DNA of 64,000 nt from Bacteroidetes bacterium UBA7674 (lineage in GTDB: Bacteria; Bacteroidota; Bacteroidia; Chitinophagales; Chitinophagaceae), in assembly GCA_002483105.1 (NCBI GenBank), contig DLHG01000013.1:186001-250000 (forward strand), read 5' to 3'. Shown here piece by piece: positions 43,217-50,477 of this stretch; position 1 is the stretch's first letter; each line of letters begins with the position of its first letter. The notes below the pieces were generated by a model. The model had not been told where the DNA came from and searched no databases. It saw nothing but the letters and a program-made list of their open reading frames with translations. A program made the position numbers and the translations under genes.

Positions 43217-43918
43217 ATGGGTCATAAAAAGTTAATACGTTTTAAAGCAATAGGCACTTTTTCTAATGTATTGGAAGAGCCGAAAGACGTAAAAGGAAAA
43301 TGGAATGAGGTGTTTGGCAACGATAACCCCATCACGCTGGAGCTTGCCTGCGGCAAGGGAGAGTATAGTGTAGGGCTGGGCCGCGAGCATAAGTACAGGA
43401 ACTTTGTAGGGGTAGATATAAAAGGCAACCGCATACATGCAGGCGCCAAAATAGCCCTGAACGAACCGCTCCCGAATGTCCGTTTCCTGCGCACACAAAT
43501 AGGGCACATAGCCGAGCATTTTGCAGAAGGTGAGGTATCAGAAATATGGATCATCTTCCCCGATCCCTTCCTGAGAGATTCCAAGGCAAAGAACAGGCTG
43601 ACGCATAGCCGTTTCCTGCATTTTTACCAGAAGATCATGAAGCCGGGTTCGGTGATCAACCTGAAGACCGACTCTAAGGAACTGTACGATTTCACCCACG
43701 AGAGCATAGCGGAGAACAACTGCACGATAGTAGAAGATATAGTAGATATATACGGCAAAGGAAAGGCTGTAGGTGCGTTAGCAATTCAGACATTCTATGA
43801 AAAGATGCACCTGGAAGACAACAGGACCATCTACTACCTGGCGTTCACGCTGCCCGAAACTGAAATAGCATTACCTGAAAGGTATCAACGAAACGCAAGG
43901 CCGGTTGAAAGAGGGTGA
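43217..43918 (+). CDS. trmB: tRNA (guanine-N7)-methyltransferase
   Basis: The 233-residue enzyme methylates G46 of tRNA with SAM. It has the SAM motif ELACGKGEYSVGLG (about 39-52), FVGVDIKGNRIHAGAKIA (about 58-75), and the signature WIIFPDPFLRDSKAKNRLTHSRFL (cited as FPDPF and NRLTHSRFL). The length agrees with the family. Its last 14 bases overlap the next gene, and a three-gene run follows (trmB, DUF5522, Atl-like). Confidence 0.93.
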   Translation: MGHKKLIRFKAIGTFSNVLEEPKDVKGKWNEVFGNDNPITLELACGKGEYSVGLGREHKYRNFVGVDIKGNRIHAGAKIALNEPLPNVRFLRTQIGHIAEHFAEGEVSEIWIIFPDPFLRDSKAKNRLTHSRFLHFYQKIMKPGSVINLKTDSKELYDFTHESIAENNCTIVEDIVDIYGKGKAVGALAIQTFYEKMHLEDNRTIYYLAFTLPETEIALPERYQRNARPVERG

Positions 43919-44093
43919 GGATTATAATATATTGCCGGACGGAAGACTGGTGTTCACCGCAACATTTCTTTTGAAAAGAGGGTACTGTTGCGGCAGCGGT
44001 TGCCTGAATTGCCCCTACGATTATATGAACGTAAAAGAGCCCCGAAAAACCGAACTACTGCAAAAACGCACTAATGACGAAAGCTCACAATAA
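43905..44093 (+). CDS. Small cysteine-rich DUF5522-like protein
   Basis: The 62-residue product has the sequence GYCCGSGCLNCPYDY in its middle, a tight cluster of four cysteines that probably binds a metal. It begins KEGEDYNILPDGRLVFTATF, in line with DUF5522 proteins. It starts with TTG at 43905, inside trmB, and no ATG is in frame. It overlaps the next gene by 20 bases. Function unknown; coupling to trmB could hint at RNA or DNA metabolism. Confidence 0.75.
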   Translation: MKEGEDYNILPDGRLVFTATFLLKRGYCCGSGCLNCPYDYMNVKEPRKTELLQKRTNDESSQ

Positions 44094-44421
44094 AGAGAAC
44101 ATATACGATGTTATATATGAGGTAGTGCGCGCCATACCTAAAGGCAGGGTAAGCAGCTACGGGGCAGTGGCGGCAGCAATAGGTGCAAAGAGCGGCGCAA
44201 GGGTAGTGGGATATGCCATGAACAACTGCACCGGGGTAAAGCCCAAAGTGCCGGCACACAGGGTAGTGAACCGCAACGGCCTGCTGACGGGCAAGCACCA
44301 TTTTGAGACAGAGACCAGAATGGAAGAGCTGCTCAAGAAGGAAGGCATAAAAGTAAAGGACGACAAAGTGGTAGATTTTGAAAAAATATTCTGGGATCCG
44401 TTAACGGAACTTGGTTTGTGA
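44074..44421 (+). CDS. Alkyltransferase-like (Atl) protein, MGMT family without the catalytic cysteine
   Basis: The 115-residue protein is the C-terminal domain of O6-methylguanine methyltransferases: IPKGRVSSYGAVAAAIG (helix-turn-helix region, with the Arg finger region near GARVVGYAMN) and VPAHRVVNRNG. In the active site the usual PCHR is PAHR, with Ala61 in place of Cys. Such Atl proteins bind alkylated bases and flip them out but cannot repair them directly; they hand damage to nucleotide excision repair. Start ATG 44074 lies within the DUF5522 gene. Confidence 0.9.
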   Translation: MTKAHNKENIYDVIYEVVRAIPKGRVSSYGAVAAAIGAKSGARVVGYAMNNCTGVKPKVPAHRVVNRNGLLTGKHHFETETRMEELLKKEGIKVKDDKVVDFEKIFWDPLTELGL

Positions 44422-44469
44422 TAGGAATAGTTTTTCTTTACAGAGTAATTTAGAATACGATAATATCAT

Positions 44470-46164
44470 ATGCTTGCTAACGACAGTGGTAGTGGTGTCA
44501 AACGGGTTTCCCTGTTCCTCTTCCTTTTATTATTTATTGCCGCTTCCCAATCGTGCAAAGGGCCTGTAAAGGAAGGTTCTAAAAAAGAATTTGATGACGC
44601 TGACTATATAGACCTTGAAGCCTTCAGCGGCAAGCTACAGTCGTTACTACCCAAAGCAGATAGTGCAACTCATCCTAAGATAGAAGATATTTCCGGCAAC
44701 CTGGGTTATGTATACCAGCAGACAGGTTATGCACCTGTGTGGATGAACGGTAGAGGTATCTCTCCCGCAGCAGATAGCTTTATAGCGGAACTGGAAGACA
44801 TGTATGCCGATGGCATCAACCCGGAACGCTATCATGTACTTACGCTGAAAAATGAACTGAGGAAATTAAGGAAAGAAAAAACTCCGGCACAGGATCATCT
44901 CATAGCTTTCGATACTACTATGACCCGCACTTACCTGAGTGCTGCAAAAGATTTGCTGCTTGGTGCAGTGAGAATACGCAAGGCCGATTCTCTGTGGTAC
45001 AATTCTAATGACTCATCATGGACAGCCGCTAGTGTGCTCGGCAAGGAGCTGGGGTTGAATGATATATATCCTTCCCTGGATGCTTACAGGAGCAAATTGC
45101 CAACCTACGCACTGCTGAGAGAAGAGTGCCGCAGATATACTGCATTACAAAAAGATTCCGTACTGCTTTCTGCGCTTGCAGGTATAAAGACAATAGTGAA
45201 TACGCGTGAACTTGATTCTGCACAGGAAGCGTCGCTTGTCCTCGCCATTAAACAGACACTGCCGTGGGTAAAGACAAGTGCGCAAGATTCAATGAGTGAA
45301 ACGGCGCAACTCATAGCCGCTTACCAGGACTACGCACACACAAAGCCTACAGGTAAACTGGATACAAGTACACTCAGAAAACTTTCCCGCAGCCCTGAAG
45401 AGATTACGGGCATACTGCAAGCCAACCTGGAGCGTGTACGCTGGCTGAAACAAGACATGCAGGAAATGTATGTGCTGGTGAATATACCCCTGGCAGAATT
45501 ATTCTTCCGCCGCGATGGCAAAGAGATCATGCATATGAGAACGGTGGTAGGAAAACCTTCCCGCCAGACACCATCCTTGAATGCAGATATGGCCAACGTA
45601 GTGATCAACCCGCCATGGGGTGTACCACCAACGATACTGAAGAAAGACGTACTACCCGGCATCACCAAAAGTGGCGGCGCGTACATGCGCAAAAAAGGGC
45701 TGGAAGCATTTGACAGTAAAGGCAGGAAGATAGACGCAGGTACTATTAATGCAAGCAACTACAAACGTTACAGCTACCGCCAGCCGCCGGGGCATAGCAA
45801 TGCACTGGGCTATGTAAAATTCAACCTGCCTAACAAGTGGGATATATACCTGCACGATACGCCGCACCGTGAAGACTTCCCCAACAGGTACCGGGCAAAG
45901 AGCTCAGGCTGTGTGCGTATAGAAAAACCACAGGAGATGGCACTCTTAATTCTGAATGAAATTGAGAAGAAAGATTTTACGCAGGAGAAGCTGGATAAAA
46001 TGATCAGTACACACCGCACCACCTGGGAGATACTGAAAAACAAAATACCGGTACACCTCGTCTATCTCACCGCTTTCGAAGACCGCGACAATACGCACAT
46101 CCGCCTGGCAGATGATGTGTACAAACGCGATAGCAAGCTGATAGGTTTACTGAACGAAATTTAA
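44470..46164 (+). CDS. L,D-transpeptidase (YkuD domain, YcbB-like)
   Basis: The 564-residue protein has an N-terminal hydrophobic signal (LFLFLLLFIAASQSCKG, with a possible lipobox Cys) and a YcbB-like scaffold region. A putative peptidoglycan-binding segment lies near residues 280-330, and the YkuD catalytic domain spans about 335-520. The catalytic His462 is in IYLHDTPH and Cys481 in SSGCVRI. It cross-links peptidoglycan (3-3 links) or attaches proteins, in the periplasm. The gene ends at a strong terminator. The N-terminal extension before the hydrophobic stretch (MLANDSGSGVKR) is a little unusual. Confidence 0.88.
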   Translation: MLANDSGSGVKRVSLFLFLLLFIAASQSCKGPVKEGSKKEFDDADYIDLEAFSGKLQSLLPKADSATHPKIEDISGNLGYVYQQTGYAPVWMNGRGISPAADSFIAELEDMYADGINPERYHVLTLKNELRKLRKEKTPAQDHLIAFDTTMTRTYLSAAKDLLLGAVRIRKADSLWYNSNDSSWTAASVLGKELGLNDIYPSLDAYRSKLPTYALLREECRRYTALQKDSVLLSALAGIKTIVNTRELDSAQEASLVLAIKQTLPWVKTSAQDSMSETAQLIAAYQDYAHTKPTGKLDTSTLRKLSRSPEEITGILQANLERVRWLKQDMQEMYVLVNIPLAELFFRRDGKEIMHMRTVVGKPSRQTPSLNADMANVVINPPWGVPPTILKKDVLPGITKSGGAYMRKKGLEAFDSKGRKIDAGTINASNYKRYSYRQPPGHSNALGYVKFNLPNKWDIYLHDTPHREDFPNRYRAKSSGCVRIEKPQEMALLILNEIEKKDFTQEKLDKMISTHRTTWEILKNKIPVHLVYLTAFEDRDNTHIRLADDVYKRDSKLIGLLNEI

Positions 46165-46181
46165 TAGAACTGAATACTAAT

Positions 46182-46216
46182 AAAAAGAGGCGAAGAACAT
46201 TCTTCGCCTCTTTTTT
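46182..46216 (+). terminator. Terminator of the L,D-transpeptidase gene
   Basis: AAAAAGAGGCGAAGA pairs with TCTTCGCCTCTTTTT around ACAT. Confidence 0.9.
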
Positions 46217-46225
46217 ATTTTAACT

Positions 46226-46272
46226 GGTTCAAGTATTTACCTGGACCTATGATAGAGCAAGCATTTGCTTGC
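46226..46272. repeat. Two-hairpin repeat, copy 2
   Basis: Hairpin 1 is GGTTCAAGT-ATTT-ACCTGGACC and hairpin 2 is GCAAGC-ATTT-GCTTGC, 9 nt apart as in copy 1 at 5365-5411. Against copy 1, stem pairs 5 and 9 of hairpin 1 are exchanged as pairs; pair 7 is lost. Confidence 0.75.
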
Positions 46273-46279
46273 TGCCAAA

Positions 46280-47452
46280 CTACATCACCTGTACGATCAA
46301 AAATTTCAAATACTGCGTACTCGGTATGTGCCACACAATAGGGTGGTCGGATGCCTGTGTTTGCCAGGTCACCTGCCTCAGTTTGCGCTTGGCATCTTTG
46401 GCAGCCATACCTATTGTCTTCAGGAATACTTCCGGTGAAACAAGGTTGGTGCAGGAAGCTGTTACCAGGAAGCCACCGGGCTTCACCAGTTGCATACTAC
46501 GCAGGTTTATCTCTTTATAGCCTGTAATTGCTTTCTGTATATTCTCCCTGCTCTTGGTAAAGGCCGGAGGATCTATCATCACCACATCATAGCGCCTGCC
46601 ATCTTTCGACCATTTCTTCAGTGTGTCGAAAGCGTTGGTCGCTTCAAATTTGCAGATGTCCTGGAAGTTGTTCAGTTCCGCATTTCGTGTAGCGGCTGCT
46701 ACCGCATTCTCTGATATGTCTAAGCCCAAAACACTCTTGGCACCATAGTGTGCCGCATGTAAGGCGAAGGTACCTGTGTAGCAAAATGCTTCCAGTACAT
46801 CGGCATCTTTTACTATATGCTGGATAGCGCGGCGGTTGTCCTGCTGATCCAGGAAATAACCTGTCTTCTGGCCATTCACTATATCTACATGGAACTTAAG
46901 ACCGTTCTCGTTGATGATGATATCAGTATCGAAGGGCTCGGTTAGGAAACCTTTCTGCTGCACCAACCCTTCCAGTTCACGAACAGGAACATCGTTCCTT
47001 TCATAAATACCTTTCGGGTTAAATATCTTTTTGAGCGCATCCACTATTGCATCCTTCCACTTGTCGATACCGAGCGCAAGTGTTTGGATAACTATATAGT
47101 CGTTGAACTTATCAATGATAAGAGCAGGTAAGTTATCTGCTTCACCAAATATCAGGCGGCAATTCTCTACATAGCCTATTTGCTGGCGGTATTCCCATGC
47201 CTGCCTGATGCGGTTGTAGAAGAACTGCTCGTCCACCACTTCAGCCTTATCCCTTGTGATCAGCCTGATGGTGATCTGGGAGGCAGGATTGTAGTAGCCC
47301 TTGCCTATGAACGAACCATTATATGAATAAATCTCTACTATATCGCCCGCTTGCGCTTCGCCGTCCTGGTCGCCCAGTTCATTACCGAATATCCACGGGT
47401 GGCCGTTAGCCACACGATCACCTACTTTTTTCCTAAGAAAGAATTTTGCCAT
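46280..47452 (-). CDS. RlmI-like 23S rRNA (cytosine-C5)-methyltransferase family protein
   Basis: The 390-residue SAM-dependent enzyme has an N-terminal PUA domain (KKVGDRVANGHPWIFGNEL; about 8-80), a middle domain, and a Rossmann methyltransferase with VLEAFCYTGTFALHAAHYGA (about 220), GLDISENAV and MIDPPAFTKS (NPPY-like motif). The tail has the Cys loop VTASCTN. RlmI methylates C1962 of 23S rRNA; the same fold includes relatives with other targets, so this is a family call. It is convergent to the L,D-transpeptidase gene. Confidence 0.88.
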   Translation of the reverse strand: MAKFFLRKKVGDRVANGHPWIFGNELGDQDGEAQAGDIVEIYSYNGSFIGKGYYNPASQITIRLITRDKAEVVDEQFFYNRIRQAWEYRQQIGYVENCRLIFGEADNLPALIIDKFNDYIVIQTLALGIDKWKDAIVDALKKIFNPKGIYERNDVPVRELEGLVQQKGFLTEPFDTDIIINENGLKFHVDIVNGQKTGYFLDQQDNRRAIQHIVKDADVLEAFCYTGTFALHAAHYGAKSVLGLDISENAVAAATRNAELNNFQDICKFEATNAFDTLKKWSKDGRRYDVVMIDPPAFTKSRENIQKAITGYKEINLRSMQLVKPGGFLVTASCTNLVSPEVFLKTIGMAAKDAKRKLRQVTWQTQASDHPIVWHIPSTQYLKFLIVQVM

Positions 47453-47489
47453 GGCTGCAAAAGTACTTGTTTAGTTTTTAATAAGAAGA

Positions 47490-47537
47490 TATCCACACTA
47501 TGACCACTGTTCACTATTCACTGTCATCTGTTCACTA
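47490..47537. repeat. Short 10-12-bp tandem repeat tract at the recN promoter
   Basis: ATCCACACTATGACC, CACTGTTCACTATT, CACTGTCATC and TGTTCACT follow one another; the tract is preceded by GATATCCACA and runs into the recN -7 box. Confidence 0.6.
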
Positions 47538-47543
47538 GCTTTG
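47536..47543 (+). promoter_or_regulatory. -7 box upstream of recN
   Basis: TAGCTTTG fits TAnnTTTG and ends 11 nt before the ATG. Confidence 0.5.
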
Positions 47544-47554
47544 CCCCAGAGCTT

Positions 47555-49216
47555 ATGTTACAGAAGTTAATTGTAAAGAATTACGCGATTATCGACCATT
47601 TGGTATTGGATCCTTCTAATGGTCTGAACACCGTAACGGGGGAAACCGGTGCGGGTAAGAGTATCATATTAGGTGCGTTGTCCTTAATACTGGGAGAACG
47701 TGCCGATACCTCTGTGCTCATCAACAAGGAAGAGAAGAGCGTGATAGAAGGATACTTTGATGTGTCTGACAACAAGGCTTTCAAGGCTGCCCTTAAAGAA
47801 GAAGAACTGGATGACGAGCCGCAATGCATCATCCGCAGGGAAATAAGCACCAGCGGTAAGTCGAGGGCTTTTGTGAATGACACGCCCGTTAACCTGAATA
47901 CACTCAATAAACTGACCTCGTTATTGGTGGACCTGCACCAGCAGTTCGATCATCTTGCTTTGCGTGATGACCAATTCCAGATGGACGTGCTGGATGCAGT
48001 GGCGAAGAATGGTACACTGCGCAGTAGCTATACACAGTTGTTCCACCAATACAAGCAGGTGAGCAGGCAACTGGCAGAAAGCAAAGAACAACAAGCTACA
48101 TGGCAAAAGGAGTCGGACTACAAGCAATACCTCTTTGATGAACTGGCGCAACTGGATTTTAAAGAAGATGAAATAGAGCAGGCCGATACCCAACTGAAAC
48201 AAATGAGCCATGCAGAGCGGATACTCTCCGTTTTGCAAAGCAGCCGTATGGCACTGGAAGAAGGCGAGCAGCCAATGGTGAACGAGTTAAAACGCATCAA
48301 CCAACAAGTACAAAGCATTACTGACGTAATGCCTGATGCTTCGCCACTACTGGAAAGGCTGAACTCGGTATATGCAGAACTAAAAGACATAGCCGGTGAA
48401 CTTGATAGCCTGGAAGGAAAAGTAAACCTGGATGCGGGACTGATGCAAACCCTCCAGGAAAGACTAGACATAGGCTATAAGCTGCTGAAGAAACACGCTG
48501 TTACCTCTACCAACGATCTGCTGGCGGTGCAAGCGGAGTTGGAAGAAGGACTAAAAGCCAGCCTGAACCTGAACGACACGATAGAACGACTGGAGCAGGA
48601 AAAGGCCGCAGTCTATAAAGAACTATTGAAAGCAGCAGAAGCCCTTTCGGAGGCAAGGCAAAAAGTAGCACCACAGATAGCGAAAAAGGTGACTGAGTTA
48701 CTTGGCCTTGTTGGGATGCCGAATGCGCAGTTCAAGATCAACCTTACTAAGGATAAAGAACCGACAGCACTCGGTATGGATGATGTTCAGTTCCTGCTGG
48801 ACGCGAATAAGAGCGGACAGTTCCAACCCATACAAAAAGCGGCATCGGGTGGGGAGATGAGCCGGATCATGCTGTGTATCAAATCGCTGACGGCAAAGGC
48901 CATGCATATGCCTACGCTGATATTTGATGAAGTGGATACAGGTATCTCCGGTGAAGCTGCAAGACAGGTTGGTATCCTGCTACGCGACCTGTCACAATAT
49001 CACCAGGTGATCTGCATTACGCATCAGCCGCAGGTAGCAGCTAAAGGTGATAGTCACTTCTATGTATATAAAGATGCTGCTGCAGATAAACGCATCACCA
49101 CCAAGATAAAGGTCTTACAACCCGATGAACGTGTACTGGCCATTGCCCGCATGATAGGCGGCGAAAAACCAAGCGATGCGGCTTTAGAAAATGCTAGAGA
49201 ACTGGTAGCGTATTAA
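47555..49216 (+). CDS. recN: DNA repair protein RecN
   Basis: The 553-residue SMC-like ATPase has Walker A GETGAGKS (29-36) near the N-terminus, a coiled-coil central arm (about 155-380), the signature ASGGEMSRIMLCIKSL (about 430), and Walker B LIFDEVDTGISG (about 452), followed by the His switch THQPQVAAKGD. It acts in double-strand break repair. The stop codon overlaps the convergent gene by four bases. A short repeat lies at its promoter. Confidence 0.94.
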   Translation: MLQKLIVKNYAIIDHLVLDPSNGLNTVTGETGAGKSIILGALSLILGERADTSVLINKEEKSVIEGYFDVSDNKAFKAALKEEELDDEPQCIIRREISTSGKSRAFVNDTPVNLNTLNKLTSLLVDLHQQFDHLALRDDQFQMDVLDAVAKNGTLRSSYTQLFHQYKQVSRQLAESKEQQATWQKESDYKQYLFDELAQLDFKEDEIEQADTQLKQMSHAERILSVLQSSRMALEEGEQPMVNELKRINQQVQSITDVMPDASPLLERLNSVYAELKDIAGELDSLEGKVNLDAGLMQTLQERLDIGYKLLKKHAVTSTNDLLAVQAELEEGLKASLNLNDTIERLEQEKAAVYKELLKAAEALSEARQKVAPQIAKKVTELLGLVGMPNAQFKINLTKDKEPTALGMDDVQFLLDANKSGQFQPIQKAASGGEMSRIMLCIKSLTAKAMHMPTLIFDEVDTGISGEAARQVGILLRDLSQYHQVICITHQPQVAAKGDSHFYVYKDAAADKRITTKIKVLQPDERVLAIARMIGGEKPSDAALENARELVAY

Positions 49217-49653
49217 GAAGCAGCCAGGGTTTTCTTCTTCATCCCCTTCACGGGCAGATAATACCATTTACCCTTTACCTGGAAGAATAGGGCAGGGGCG
49301 GTAACGCTTTTTATTTCATCCGGTATGGCGAAGCGGCCACCGCTCATGGTCTGGAACACGATCTTATTTCCTTTCTTTATGATCGAAGGGTCTATGTCCT
49401 TACCGCTTTTTAGTACGATGCAATTAGCCCATGCATCTGTGGCTTTGTAGAAAATAGCCTCGGGTGTAGATGTGCTTTTCCATGTAGTAGCGAAGGTGTA
49501 GTATATGTTGGCATCATCACCTGCCTGTTTCTCTGTTACTTTCGTGCTCGCAGTTATTTGCGCAAAGGCAGTACCCAACTTGGCCTTCTGTGCAGTAGCA
49601 ACAGTAGCGAAAGCAGTAAGCAAAAACAGTATGGTAATGAATCTGATCTTCAT
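49213..49653 (-). CDS. Secreted protein of unknown function (146 aa)
   Basis: The frame is open to 49695, but the ATG at 49653 gives a proper signal peptide (MKIRFITILFLLTAFATVATAQ). The mature part is mostly beta-strand (IYYTFATTW, AWANCIVLK, FQVKGKWYYLPVKG) with a Lys-rich end. No known family is recognised. It is translated from the strand opposite to recN and overlaps that gene by 4 bases, and it follows the YciI-like gene by 44 bases on the same strand. Confidence 0.65.
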   Translation of the reverse strand: MKIRFITILFLLTAFATVATAQKAKLGTAFAQITASTKVTEKQAGDDANIYYTFATTWKSTSTPEAIFYKATDAWANCIVLKSGKDIDPSIIKKGNKIVFQTMSGGRFAIPDEIKSVTAPALFFQVKGKWYYLPVKGMKKKTLAAS

Positions 49654-49697
49654 AAAATGGTTTCTTATTAATGAGTAATACAAAGCCTGTGCCACCC

Positions 49698-50147
49698 TTA
49701 GTGCGACTCCTTTGATATCCGTTCGCTAGTTTCTAAATAAACGGGTAGGGCAGCAGAGCCATACCATGATAAATACTCAACGGCAAATACTCCGGCCTTT
49801 ACAGTAGGATCTGTATCAACTAACGCCCTGGCTTGTTCCACCGTAGGTACGTCAAAGATGAAAATGCCCCGATAGGTCAAATCATTTTTCCCAAGAGGCC
49901 CTGCCACTATCAGCTTCTTTTCTTTCACCAGCCTGTTGATGTTATCCATGTGCCCCCTGAAAAGGCTATCCGTTACTTTCTTGTCTTCTATTTTAGCAGG
50001 CCCTGTTTTCAGAATAGCCAGCACGTATTTCTTCATGCCGTATTCATCTGCACCCAACGAATCAGCGAGTTTCTTATCGTATTTCGATTGGGCTATTGCA
50101 GCAGAGCTGAACGCTGATATGATCAAGAAGAGGACGAGCTTTTTCAT
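49698..50147 (-). CDS. YciI-like protein with a signal peptide
   Basis: The 149-residue protein has a signal peptide (MKKLVLFLIISAFSSAAIAQ) and a ferredoxin-like YciI fold: YVLAILKTGPAKI, GHMDNINRLVKEKKLIVAGPL and FIFDVPTVEQARALVDTDPTVKAGVF. YciI proteins are usually cytosolic dimers of unknown role, so an exported version is unusual. A similar dimeric alpha/beta-barrel protein without a signal is encoded at 54832. Possibly in one operon with the 146-residue secreted protein. Confidence 0.82.
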   Translation of the reverse strand: MKKLVLFLIISAFSSAAIAQSKYDKKLADSLGADEYGMKKYVLAILKTGPAKIEDKKVTDSLFRGHMDNINRLVKEKKLIVAGPLGKNDLTYRGIFIFDVPTVEQARALVDTDPTVKAGVFAVEYLSWYGSAALPVYLETSERISKESH

Positions 50148-50251
50148 GAAGTAAATATATGGAATAACATATCCACAATCACACCATCACGCTGTCTCAT
50201 TTCGTAACTTTACTTCATGACCAACAACCCTAAAAAACATATCCACAAACG

Positions 50252-50371
50252 AGGGACATAAAAGGGACATAAAAGTCCCATAAAACGGACATAAGAGTAC
50301 ACAAAAGAGACATGTGCGGACACATAGCTCCCATAAAACAGACATAAAAATCCCACAAAAGGGACATAAAA
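50252..50371. repeat. Degenerate 10-11-bp tandem repeats, core GGGACATAAAA
   Basis: About eleven units, such as GGGACATAAAA, GTCCCATAAAA, CGGACATAAGA, CAGACATAAAA and ATCCCACAAAA, run in succession. Confidence 0.85.
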
Positions 50372-50433
50372 AATTAAAAACCCTTGCCCATAGCGGTTTT
50401 CAAAAAATAAATAGCCCTCCGGGGGGACATAAA

Positions 50434-50462
50434 AAAAGAGCCCCTTATTCAGGAGCTCTTTT
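50434..50462 (-). terminator. Terminator of the S46 peptidase gene
   Basis: AAAAGAGCCCCT pairs with AGGAGCTCTTTT with one mismatch around TATTC; the A run before it is a T run on the minus strand. Confidence 0.8.
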
Positions 50463-50477
50463 ACTTTCGTTTTTAAA

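Larger units (their letters stand above)
50148..50477. repeat. Gene-free interval with a GGGACATAAAA repeat tract
   Basis: About 330 bp between two minus-strand genes. CATATCCACA occurs twice (50168-50177 and 50238-50247), followed by the tandem tract. A GGGGGGACATAAAA remnant lies at about 50421, then a terminator. Confidence 0.75.
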
